DNA from: Cladorrhinum sp. PSN259
Taxonomy: Eukaryota; Ascomycota; Sordariomycetes; Sordariales; Podosporaceae
Direction of reading: 5' to 3'
DNA: 64,000 nt
NCBI GenBank assembly: GCA_033725935.1
Contig: MU867074.1
Span: 372,001-436,000, forward strand
The position numbers were made by a program, and so were the translations under genes. This document shows positions 43,556-54,009 of the stretch, piece after piece (the first letter of the stretch is position 1; every line of letters starts with the position of its first letter). The notes beneath the pieces were generated by a model. That model had not been told where the DNA came from, ran no database searches, and saw only the letters and a list, made by a program, of their open reading frames with translations.

Positions 43556-44110
43556 TGTTCCTGTCCGTGTCTACATTTGCGATCTGTAGCCGTTGTCGCC
43601 GTCGACGGCATTGGTTGCGACAAGACACAGGATGTCGGGTGGTATCCCTGATAAGTTAAAAATGGCTGTCAATCAATCAATCAACAACCCTGAAGCGCCA
43701 AGTCGCGGGAGCTGCCCAGCCCAAACTCCGCGACGCGCCCCTCCTTCAATGATCTTATACCAATTGGGCTTAGCGCAACCTTCCAGGTGAGGCTGCTAGA
43801 AAAAGTGGGCCCACCCCCGCTTCGAGGTACCCATGTACCGAGCAGGGGCTTCCAGGTCAGGCCGTTGGCCGACTGGCAAGCAGTGGTGGAGAGCTTCGTG
43901 GACCTCCGTGCCTGGAGGAGCTTCAGCTGCCAGACTCCACGCCAGCTTCCCCTCCAAACATCTCCATCAAGATACCAAACACCTGCCACCGCAGTCTGAA
44001 GTACTGCCCATCTTGAATCGCCTCCTTGACACGCCGCCATAACGATCAATTAGCTCGAGAGATACCCATCCCAGCCCCCACCCAGACCACCACACTCCAA
44101 TACCGTCAAG
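43556..44110. promoter_or_regulatory. Divergent promoter GCP2 / proteasome alpha5
   Basis: 555 bases between divergent start codons, holding both promoters. A CCAATTGGG element, which carries CCAAT cores on both strands, lies near 43761. I did not find a GGTGGCAAA Rpn4-type proteasome element. Confidence 0.45.
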
Positions 44111-45070
44111 ATGTTTATGGCAAGATCAGAATACGGTGAGTTGCATCCCATCGCACGTCATCTTCAAGATACAAGAGAACTAACGGTTGTACTTAGACCG
44201 GGGTATCAAGTAGGTTCTTTTCTACCAAACAACACTCCTTCCCACTCCCCCGAATCCGATTCGCAACCAAAACACATACCTAACCGTAGCCCCGCCTCAC
44301 AGCACCTTCTCCCCGGAAGGTCGTCTCTTCCAGGTCGAGTACTCACTCGAAGCCATCAAGCTCGGCTCGACAGCTATCGGCGTTGCGACCTCAGAAGGCG
44401 TGATTCTCGGCGTCGAGAAGCGCGTAACCTCCACCCTCCTCGAGACCTCATCCGTTGAGAAGATTGTCGAAATCGACCGCCACATCGGATGCGCCATGTC
44501 CGGCCTCCAGGCCGATGCCAGATCTATGGTCGAGCACGCCCGTGTCGAGTGCCAGTCCCACGCTTTCAACTACAACGAGAACCTCCGCGTCGAGAGCTGC
44601 ACGCAGGCAATCTGCGATCTTGCCCTGCGCTTCGGCGAGTCTGCCGATGGTGAGGCGAGCATCATGAGCAGACCTTTCGGTGTTGCTTTACTTATTGCGG
44701 GTTATGATGAGGATGGGCCGTCGCTTTATCATGCTGAGCCCTCAGGAACTTTTTACCGGTATGATGCGAAGGCTATTGGTAGTGGAAGCGAGGGTGCGCA
44801 GGCTGAGTTGCAGAACGAGTATCACAAGGTAAGGATGGGAAAGGTTTTCAGTCGTTAAAAACAGTGGAAAATGCTGACTCTCAATCTCATGATTAGTCTC
44901 TTACGATTGCCGACGCTGAGACGCTCGTTCTCAAGACGCTCAAGCAGGTAATGGAGGAGAAGCTCGATGCCAAGAACGTTCAGCTGGCCAGTGTTACAAA
45001 GGAACGTGGCTTCAGAATATATACAGATGAGGAGATGGCTGCTGTGGTTGAGCGGTTGCCAGCGAACTAA
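44111..45070 (+). CDS. pup2: 20S proteasome subunit alpha5 (Pup2)
   Basis: Four exons: 44111..44135, 44197..44209 (a 13-nt micro-exon), 44303..44828 and 44897..45070; 245 aa, normal for alpha5. Splicing restores the alpha-subunit N-terminal signature, EYDRGINTFSPEGRLFQVEY, with the micro-exon supplying D-R-G-I and part of N. The core has SLEAIKLGSTAIGV, KRVTSTLLE, HIGCAMSGLQADARSMVEHAR and the alpha5-type IMSRPFGVALLIAGYD. The last exon begins SLTIADAETLVLKTLKQVM. It is a structural, non-catalytic subunit of the outer ring of the 20S core that helps gate entry and dock regulators. The short first intron and micro-exon make the gene easy to mis-predict. Confidence 0.96.
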
Positions 45071-45633
45071 GTTCGATTTGGCGGGAGGGGTGAGCTAGAG
45101 ATAGAGGAAATGGCACGCATGGTAGCAATGAGAGACCATAAATCAATGAAGGGGCTTTTTTGCTATCTCGGATGTTTGATAAGCATCATTGACCAACGAT
45201 ATCAGTTTCTGTGATGGTAGCACACAGATCACAACTACTCATGGTAACGAGATTTGAGCTCGAGTCTTTACATCACGACGAAAGAGGTTTTATTTCGGTC
45301 GCGGTGTGCAGGTACCTGGTTGTACAAGGTTGCCTCGGCCCTATTTTGTCTTTCCTTCACACATATAAAACAGACCAACACAACCGCCCGACTGGTAAGT
45401 CGTACTATAAGCACACAGATCCCTCTACACTTACCTACTCCTTGTCCATCCCTACATCTACAGACCGCACACATACGGACCCCTTCTTTTCCTTTCATAC
45501 ATATACAGGATTCGCCTTTTTCCTGCCTCTCTCAATAAACATACAACTCCTCCCCAACCAACCAACCAACCCCTATAATACCCAAAGTCTATAGTAGATA
45601 TCATTCCGTCAGTCATGACAGCATCATACATCA
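45071..45633. other. Convergent intergenic region
   Basis: Lies between the 3' ends of pup2 and the OefC-like gene. It has an AACC repeat at about 45554-45572. No supported gene. Confidence 0.5.
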
Positions 45634-48600
45634 TCACTCATACTCCCCATTCCCACTCCCCTCCCGTCCAGGTAGAGGCGAACGCGGTCCCTCATCCGAA
45701 TCATCCTTCTCGTCAATCTCCAAAGCATCTAAATCATGCTCAACGCTCAGCAAACCAAGAGCATAATGAGCCTGCTCGGTCTTTTGTAAAATAACCGGCA
45801 CGCCCTTCTCACTAGCCTCGATTTCTTGAATCCTCCTATCCTCCGCTCTGCGACGATTCCACCTATTATCAAACAGCGGTCCCAACTCGGGAGGACTATA
45901 GTAGGGTGGACCTCTCCCCATTTGAGCTGCTTTATTCCATCCGGTCTCACACCCGTCTGCAATCTGGCGGGCTGATTGCCACCCCGTCAGACGAGCAATG
46001 TCTCGTAATCTTCTGATGAGCCAGTGACGTTGTTCGATTTGTTGGAACTATTTCCACTGTTAGTGATAATTTGAATGAAGAATGGGAGACGGGGGTAAAA
46101 ACGGACCTGAACACCAGCAACGAACAATGGGAACCCGCTCTCAATTAAAGCCGACCCAACCAGCGTACTGACCTGTGACACGTGTGTAGTGTCCTCGTGC
46201 AGTCCCGCAGCGATCTTTGCAATCTCCATCACCCACCCCGCCGTCTGACGCGCCGACATGCCAGCAGCCATGATAGCCAGCGGAGGCATGGAAGGATGAG
46301 CCCTCTGCAAGATGATGAGACCCATGTAATAGTTCATCCAGATACCGGCGATACTGTACGTTCGATAAGTCAAGGCTGGGCCAAACGGCGTGATATCAGG
46401 CGGAGCGAAATCAGGTCCCATCGGCTCGAAATCGGGACCGAGACGCGCTCTGAACACCTCGAATGCCTGTTGGATCGCTTCCCATTCCCTGAGAGCATTG
46501 GCGGTAGACGTGTCAAAGTCTAGCTCTTCTGCGCCGCCGTCGCTTGGTGATTGCGACTCGCGCGGTGGGCTGAAGCCTCTGGGCAGATCGAACCTGCCGG
46601 AAGATGGCATTAGACCTGGGAACGCGGGAGGTGATTGGCCTCGGCCTTGGCCTGGTCCTCCTGGGGGTTCTCCCGGTATGCCTCCTGAAGGGCCTCCGGG
46701 GAATCCTCCCGGTGGTCCTCCTGACATTCCCCACGGCGGTCCTCCCGGAAACCCTCCAGGCGGGCCTCCTTGCATAGCTCCTGGTGATCCTGCTGGAAAT
46801 CCGCCTGGCGGTCCTGACATGCCCGCTGGAGGTGCTCCCGACATTACAGCCGGTGGTGCTGCCGGTGGCATAGCTGATGGCCCTGCTGGCATTGCCCCTT
46901 GCGGCATTCCTGGCGGCCCTCCCGAAAACCCTCCCGCTAGTCCTCCCGACATTCCTGCTGGAGGTCCTCCTGGAAATCCGCCAGGTGGCACCCCGGGCAT
47001 TCCACCTGGCGGTCCCGGTGGCCCTGGAAACCTTCGTGCCTTACGCTTCCGAGCAAGATCTTTGGACGCAAAATTCGCAAGACGCCCCAGCAATAGCAAA
47101 AGATGATCAAATGTTCCGAAACTAGAAATCCGGTCAGCTGAGGTTGGCCATCGCATAGATCAAAGCTTCCAGACTTACATCGCGTCTATCTTGCCAAACG
47201 GCCCACGTGGTATACATTGTGTCCAGTGCTCATATTTCATACTGTTGACGGTTAGTAAGCAGTCAAAAATGAATGATCAATAGCTCTTCACATACAAAAG
47301 CAGAGTACCGCCCAGGAAACTCTGGATGACGTCCATCTTGCAATACCACCAATAAAGATCCCGGAGTTGTTCGTATGTTTCAACATCACGCTCGGTAAGT
47401 TTTGATGCCCGGTGTTCGCTTTCAGGGTTATAACTTCCCCATTTTACCGTCTGCCCCGTCAGTTGGTGAATCAAGTCGTTATCAACTTCATCCTGATCCG
47501 CCAGCTGCTCATGATGGGTGTTAAAACAGGCGTCGTTGCAATGATGGTTCATAAATGCTTGTTCCCGCTGTCGCCGTCTCAGCGCAAGGACATCTTCGGT
47601 CAGTCTTCTGAACGGGATTTCTTTAATGATGGCACTGCCTCCCCACATATGCTTGCACCACTTGTCGTGGTCCGAATTCCAGACTTCATAAAAGCCAAGT
47701 AATAGCGTGGCTGCCAGTGTTGCCGGTTGTGTGCGTTTGGTCAGACTCTGGTAGTTCTTTGCCACCCTCCTCAAGCTCAAGTGGTAGTGCTTCATAGCAG
47801 CTGTGGGAGGCGTTCCTTGGAGCTTCGCCATCTGCAAGCTCCCCATGGCAAGGATTGCTTGCATCAATGCTGGATGGTTAAAAGCCATAATGGGGAATGT
47901 GTAGGTCCAAATATGTCGACGTTGCTTTGCAACGGGCGTGCCTGTAAATATGGGGGAAGGATCGAATGGATGCCGCTCATAGATTGAGACGCTTTGGCCC
48001 GTAACATTGACAAAGTGCCAGAATACGGCTGCCGTTTGAGCGTCATTAAGGGGCGAGGTCGCAGATGACGGCATGTATGTGTCCAGAACATTACTATTGG
48101 CAAAGGGGTCAAACGATCTGATCTGTACTCCATAAATATCGGTGGCTGCATCTAGCCGTCTCACCACCTGGATCCCTAGGTCATTGGATTCCAGATGGCC
48201 AGTGTGAGGATCTGGAAAATCTGCCATGGTCTCGTCATCCGAGGCAATCATGGACGCCTCGTCATCAGATTGCCAATAATCACCCTTCTCCTCGACAGAC
48301 ACAGTTCGGCTCAGTGACGCCATGCCATTCCCGCTCTCCGGTGAGATCATGGTTGGTTCTGGTTCAGGCCCAGGATAAGGGGCAGGATAGCTGCCAAATA
48401 CCGGCGACACCTGGTTCAAGCTAGCATTAGGACTAATGCTAACATGTATCCGAGGTAAGCCATCTGCTGGTACACCAAAGAATCTTTGTTGCGCTAATGG
48501 ATCCCCATGGTTTTGTGTTGAGAACTGGTCAGGAAAGGTTGAGGATGGTGGGCTAGCCAGCTGATGTTGCGGAGTGAAAAGCGGCGCTCCCGCAGTGGAA

Positions 48601-49161
48601 GCATTCGATGGTCCTTGATACCCCTGGGCGAAACCAAGTGGGTCGTCGCCATAACCCAAAGAGTTGAAGTTTATTGCTGGAGGTTTAGGGGCAATGGCGA
48701 GGGGCGGCTGAGAAACAGATGGTTGTTTGATCTGGAGAGTTGGTAGCTGGGCATTTGATGAGCTATCCCGGACTTGTGCATGGTAAAGAGAATGTCCGTA
48801 GAAGTGCCCTGTGTGTGCACTCGAGGCAAACGAGCCGATATTGTTATCTTTGAAAACAATTCGCTGGTTGTATCCTTCGCACTCTCGCTTGGATTTGATG
48901 CAATTGCCGCATGTTGGCTTGCCTTCGTCACATTTGATCCGTCGTCTCCGGCATGCTGGAAATTGAGATGTCAGTGGGAACGGGAAACGAGGATCAACAT
49001 GAGCCTGTGTTATATAAAGACATACTCAAGCACCCTGTTTTCGTTCTTTTCCGAACAGCCGGCTTCTTTGAAGATTTGCTCTCCTTATTGTCAGTCGGCG
49101 AAGGTGGTGGAGGGATTTCCTCAGAAGGCTCTGATTTGACGGGGGCCTCCATGGAAGCCAT
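45634..49161 (-). CDS. OefC-like Zn(II)2Cys6 transcription factor with collagen-like insert
   Basis: Five exons: 49161..49026, 48955..47296, 47241..47179, 47121..46107 and 46047..45634, with introns of 54-70 nt; 1095 aa. The first intron splits a codon inside the zinc cluster; spliced, it reads C44-x2-C47-x6-C54-x6-C61-x2-C64-x6-C71, in the context RTKTGC-LTCRRRRIKCDEG. A long Ser/Pro/Gln-rich region leads to a fungal TF regulatory domain (about 290-650; NSDHDKWCKHMWGGSAII, then PRGPFGKIDAIFGTFDHLL restored across two introns). Residues 651-782 are a Gly/Pro/Met repeat; the regulatory domain then resumes (TYSIAGIWMNYYMGLIIL). The C-terminus is acidic. The cluster and GTFDHLL block recall Aspergillus OefC, whose overexpression gives fluffy growth. 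That name is from memory; the factor class is certain, the orthology only probable. Confidence 0.88.
46635..47030 (-). repeat. Collagen-like Gly/Pro/Met repeat inside the C6 factor
   Basis: About 132 codons (residues 651-782) built from imperfect PPGGFPGGP / PPxGMSGG units, written in CCT/GGC/GGA-type codons. It is in frame and within one exon. The antisense frame is also open because CCN and GGN are complementary. Confidence 0.85.
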
Positions 49162-51892
49162 GATGTGTTTGAAGAATTTCTGACTGAAAATACGAGCGTC
49201 CCGTGCAATGTTTATTTAGAGTTGCCGAGGAGTTGCTCAAGGATGTTCCACTGCGGTGAGACTGAAGAGATACTGAACTTGAGTCGGTCCCGTTCATGTA
49301 CATACATCAAGGCGTCTCCCTAAGTCTGGCTGGCCGAGACAGGATGACACAGGAGGACGGGAGACGGGTAATAAATCTCCGCCGCCGTGTGTGGGAGGGG
49401 GGGGGGGGGGGCGACTGAATTCTGGGATAATGCAGCTCACCGGAGCAACTGAGACAGGCTCGTGTAACAAGATTGTGAGTTACCTTTGGAGGCTGTCTAA
49501 TCCTTGATCTCTCTCGTAGCACTGAACACCAATTCCATTCATTGCCAACCGTTTGGGAACCCAGCAGACTAAAATCAGACCAAGAGCCGTTTGAATCTGG
49601 TCAGCCGAGAGGAAAAGTTGAGAACCGGCAGATCGGGTAGATCGGGAACGTCTTCTTTGTTCCTGCTGTGTGCGGTTCGGATGCTAGGTAGGTCGTTGAT
49701 TCGGCCGAGTGTTTTCGGAGAGCTATATACAGAATAGAGTGCTCCAAGTTTCTCAGTCTCTCGACCTCTTATACTCCAGATTCATGGGCGAGATGACGAG
49801 ATGTGACGAAGCCGTGGTGGCGCTTTTCGGTGAAATTATGCTGGCATCACGGCCCCGATCGAGGTGAAGATACTTAGGTGAGCAGAGATCTGCACTCCAC
49901 GCAGATTGAGGGAGAGAACTAGGGGCGGCGAGAAAGAGAGGGAGGAACGGCCACTAGGGTTGGCAACTTTCTTCATGCTTGGCAAGGGGGAGAGTCGCAT
50001 CGCAGCACGGGTGACGGGGCGGCGACCGCACGCCGAGCCAAGCATCGCGAGGTGGGGCGTCATGTTCAGGCCAAGAGATTTGGTGCCGCTTCCCTACACC
50101 ACCGAGACCACTCACAGGACATTCTAGCTGATGTACGGAATATGCGTGTGCGTACTGTAGGTGTATGCGCGTGCTCATCTCATGCACAGCTGTGGCGTTA
50201 ATCGTTGATTATCAACGGCCAAAAAACTCATGTGTTTCCCTCACTGTCACGGCGAGCAACCTAAATCCGTCCCGTCCAGCCCGTTGTTCGTTGCGTTTGT
50301 GCGTTGAAGAATGCTAAACTAAACCCACGCTACCTGCCATCGGCCGTCGAATCCCAAACCATCCCGTACGATGCGGATAGACCTCGCCTAAGCCTTTAGT
50401 GCCGTGGTGGGTGCAGAGTGGGGGCCTGCTTAGATGGTCATACGAGACGAGCTAGGAACATCGCTGTTAGCATCCTTTTCAAAGAAGCTCAAGAATTATT
50501 CGTTATCATTGATTGAGGCAGGGATCTGGTGTATCATCAGTAAGGTTGTCTGTAAGTGGTATATATCCGCGGGATGTAGTGTAGGAAAAGACTTGTGATT
50601 GTCAGAGACGGAAGAATTGATGGTAACAATGGAAATCAACAGCTGGAACTGTAGGACCGCGGCGTCGCATTGCTATGGGCGCGATGTTACCGAAAAAACG
50701 GTCAGGGGTTCGTTGGTCATTTTGGGGTTGAAGATGCGGGTGTCTCACACCCGGGGATGGTTTCTCTCCTCCCCTTCCCCCCTCTTCCCACACCCACATT
50801 CGGGGTCTTTAAAGATTGTGAAGGTGCATCTTCCCACCCACCTTTCCAGCCGCTCCATGGAAGATTCTTTTCGCCTTCCATGCTTCCAAAGGAGCACTCT
50901 AGTACCTGCAGTCGTGTCCGGTTCGATGCATTGCCGTTGTGCCCGAGTTCAGCTCTCAGCTCTCTCATCAGCGCCCCGCAGGTCCCCGGATATCTCACTT
51001 TTAGATAAAGAATACCACCCGAATGTCTATGTGACGGATCTCGGAACAACTTGGTTCAATGACACCAAGAGGTCAAATTGTCCAAGATGGACGCACTACA
51101 GCATGGTGTCGTAGCACGCAATACAGCACGTCTGGAAAGGGCCGATAAATCACAGCTATAGCTGGAGCAGACCTATCATTCGCAATGCAAACCCAGACGG
51201 ATTGAAAATGCCATCCGTGGAGTAAGTGTGCAAGTTGATAATGTTGTGTTGCCATGCCATGCCATGAGCTGAGAGCAGAAGACTTGCAATTGGAGTTGAG
51301 CAACATGAGATGTGTGGGGCCTGCTATCACATCTATGTCAAAAACCAATCTGCAAGACTGTTCGCAGAAGAAAAGACATCTATCCTCTCCCATTTGGCAG
51401 ACACCGCAGACTATATTTATTTGGTGCAGGCGTGTCATAAAAGAGCTGCACGCTCCTCTTAGGAAATCGGTCAGAGCTTTGATCTTGCAATGGATCACTC
51501 TGGGAGTTGGAGTGAACTGGACTTGGAGTTCTCGAAAGATTCGGCCGCAAGAGATTAGAAGAAGTGCAGGTACGGGGCTTGTGATGAAATAAGCTATGGG
51601 GCAGAGCAAATTTTTGATCTGCCAAAGGAAGCTTTTCCATGTTGTCCCTCAAGTTCATGACATTTGACCGTTGGCCCCCGCATGAACTCCACATTAGTGT
51701 ATGTAGATTGCCCCCCGCTTTCTATCGTCCCTCTACCGGGTGGGGCTTGTCAGAATTGTTGATCTGGGACCCACTAAATTTTCTGTTCGTCGGTCAGGGA
51801 CTTCGGCGGCATCAATCCAGCCAGAAGCTCACCAACCTCATATACCCCAACAACAACAAACATTCGACATTAATCGCGAGTGGGTCGCCATT
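49162..51892. other. 2.7-kb divergent region between the OefC-like gene and Rrp8
   Basis: Holds promoters and leaders for the minus-strand C6 factor (49161) and plus-strand Rrp8 gene (51893). It includes a G15 run at 49397-49411. ORFs at 50599-51114 (+) and 51073-51609 (-) have no recognisable similarity and overlap each other. Confidence 0.45.
49397..49411. repeat. Homopolymer G15
   Basis: Fifteen consecutive G on the plus strand, about 240 bases upstream of the OefC-like start codon. Confidence 0.9.
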
Positions 51893-53524
51893 ATGTTTCC
51901 AGTAAAGGGTCTGAGTATTTCGGCCGATAAGCTGAAGAATGAATCCAAGCCAAATGTTGGAGGAATTGCTTCAAAGCCTGCGAAGAAGAGAAAGAGACCT
52001 GGCCAAGTGCGCCACGAGAATGTAACGGCAGACAACCTCTCCGAGCTTTGGGATAAGGTTATTGAGCACAAGGGCCCTGCTAGCAAGCCCCAATCCAAGA
52101 AGCAAAAGAGGGAGAATGAGTCCTCGAGTCCGAGCGAGCCTGCGACCAATAACAACAATGGCCCAGACAGCAAGACTGAGCAGAAGGACAAGAAGAACAA
52201 GCAGGGGAAGGACTCTCTAGCAAAGGAATCAAAGGTCGCTGAGGCAGCGGAAGAAGACTTCGGCGGATTCAGTGATGACGACAAGGAGGAGCCAGCCCCA
52301 AAGAAAGCAAAGAAGGAAGACAAGAAGCAACCAGGGACCAACAACAAGAAGAAGGACAAGAAGTCAAAGGAAAACAAGGATGTCGCCCAGACCCAACCCG
52401 CCAAAGAGCCAATCGCACCAGCTGCCCCCGTTCCGGCCGCAGCGAAGCTCACTCCCCTCCAAGCCTCCATGCGCGAGAAGCTCGTCTCCGCTCGCTTCAG
52501 ACACCTCAACGAGACCCTCTACACCCGCCCTTCCAAGGAGGCCTTCGGCCTCTTCGATGAATCGCCAGAAATGTTCACAGAGTACCACGAAGGTTTTCGG
52601 CGACAAGTTGACGTATGGCCCGAAAACCCAGTCGACGTCTACATCGCAGATATCAAAGCCCGCGCCAAACTCCGCATCCCCCCTCGGGCCAGATCAGACC
52701 CTCTTCCGCCCGCCCAGATCGCCCTCCCACGCAACTACGACACCAAGATCTGCACAATCGCCGACCTAGGCTGCGGCGACGCCAAGCTCGCAACAACCCT
52801 CGAGCCTTTCAAGCGCAAACTTAAGCTCGACATCCACAGTTACGACCTCCAGACCGGCGGCAACCCCCTTGTCATAAAATCAGACATTGCTAACTTGCCC
52901 ATACCCAACGATAGCGTCGACGTCGTGATCTTCTGCCTGGCCTTGATGGGAACCAACTGGGTAGACTTCATCGAGGAAGCCTACCGCATCCTCAGGTGGA
53001 GAGGCGAACTCTGGGTAGCAGAGATCAAATCCCGCTTTACCAACCCTGCTTTGCTCGCGGGGAAGGGTGGCAAGAAGGTAGTCGAGCACAGCGTAGGAAA
53101 CCGCAAGAAGGGCTCTGCCGCAGCGGTCAAGCAAGCAGCGCAGGAAGAAGAATCCGAGCTTAACGAGTTGGCAGTCCAAGTGGACGGCTCCGAGGCCCTC
53201 CGGAAGAACGAGACGGACATTTCCGCCTTTTTGGAAGCCCTGCGCAAGCGCGGGTTCCTCCTTAACAGGGACATGGGTGAGCACGCGGTTGATATGGGCA
53301 ACAAGATGTTTGTCCGGATGCACTTTTCAAAGGTCGCGCCGGCCATCAAGGGCAAGTGTGCTCCTGCAGAGAAGAGTGGTGGGAGAGACCATAACAGGGG
53401 CAACAATCACAATAGCGGTCGGATGCTCTCCAGAGCAAAGTTCATTGGGGGCAATGATGCTGAGGAAAGGGACCAGGTGAATGAGAAGGCCATCCTCAAG
53501 CCTTGTGTGTATAAGATTCGGTAA
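51893..53524 (+). CDS. rrp8: 25S rRNA adenine-N1 methyltransferase Rrp8
   Basis: Single exon, 543 aa; the ATG at 51893 is the first in frame after a Gln-rich non-initiated stretch. The N-terminal 190 residues are Lys/Glu-rich with many KKxKK patches, as for nucleolar proteins. The catalytic part starts at KLTPLQASMREKLVSARFRHL, includes FTEYHEGFRRQVDVWPENPVD, and has the SAM-binding motif TIADLGCGDAKLA, then LPIPNDSVDVVIFCLALMG and EAYRILRWRGELWVAEIKSRF. It ends ILKPCVYKIR, the classic Rrp8 C-terminus. It catalyses m1A on helix 25.1 of 25S rRNA in the nucleolus and also supports early pre-rRNA cleavage in yeast. A Gln/Glu-rich insert (about 410-435) interrupts the late methyltransferase fold, within the range seen in fungal homologues. 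Confidence 0.95.
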   Translation: MFPVKGLSISADKLKNESKPNVGGIASKPAKKRKRPGQVRHENVTADNLSELWDKVIEHKGPASKPQSKKQKRENESSSPSEPATNNNNGPDSKTEQKDKKNKQGKDSLAKESKVAEAAEEDFGGFSDDDKEEPAPKKAKKEDKKQPGTNNKKKDKKSKENKDVAQTQPAKEPIAPAAPVPAAAKLTPLQASMREKLVSARFRHLNETLYTRPSKEAFGLFDESPEMFTEYHEGFRRQVDVWPENPVDVYIADIKARAKLRIPPRARSDPLPPAQIALPRNYDTKICTIADLGCGDAKLATTLEPFKRKLKLDIHSYDLQTGGNPLVIKSDIANLPIPNDSVDVVIFCLALMGTNWVDFIEEAYRILRWRGELWVAEIKSRFTNPALLAGKGGKKVVEHSVGNRKKGSAAAVKQAAQEEESELNELAVQVDGSEALRKNETDISAFLEALRKRGFLLNRDMGEHAVDMGNKMFVRMHFSKVAPAIKGKCAPAEKSGGRDHNRGNNHNSGRMLSRAKFIGGNDAEERDQVNEKAILKPCVYKIR

Positions 53525-54009
53525 AATGATATTTGGGCAACTTCAAGGCGTGCGCAAGTACCCTTATATACCACGCAAAACACCGAGAAGGGAGAAGGAC
53601 CATTGATAGATCGATCATTTGAATTGCAAAAAGGAGAACGTATCGAACTCTAAGCTAATACTATTTTGGTGGTGAGGGCGTGTGGCCAAATAACCCAACC
53701 CTGCCCGGGTCTCTTACCTCTTTTCCTCTGATAGCGCCTTTCTTTTGTGTCTAAAAAGCAATCATAAGGATCCCGCAATTTTTGTTTATTTGAAGACGTG
53801 ATTTTCAACCTGAAAACAACCCTCTCGTTTTAACCTTGAAAGCTTGTCTGAACCCGAAGTAGCCTGGTGGTTGTTAAGTTATTCACCTCCCTATAATTTG
53901 CCGGAGTAACAGCTCCCAAGTATTTGCCCATTTATAACTCCTCCTTACTATTTCCTTAAAATCCACAAACTCATTTCCTGCCAAAGGAACAGATATACAA
54001 GGGAAGGTA
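53525..54009. other. Convergent intergenic region
   Basis: 485 bases between the 3' ends of rrp8 and ddi1. A/T-rich, no ORF of interest; presumably both terminators. Confidence 0.5.

Noticed and set aside
46390..47106. 238-codon plus-strand ORF, Gly/Pro-rich
   Set aside because: It is antisense to the collagen-like repeat of the C6 factor. CCN and GGN codons are complementary, so both strands look Gly/Pro-rich; the minus strand has the conserved domains.
50599..51114. 171-codon plus-strand ORF upstream of Rrp8
   Set aside because: Composition-driven, no similarity, overlapped by minus-strand ORFs of similar quality.
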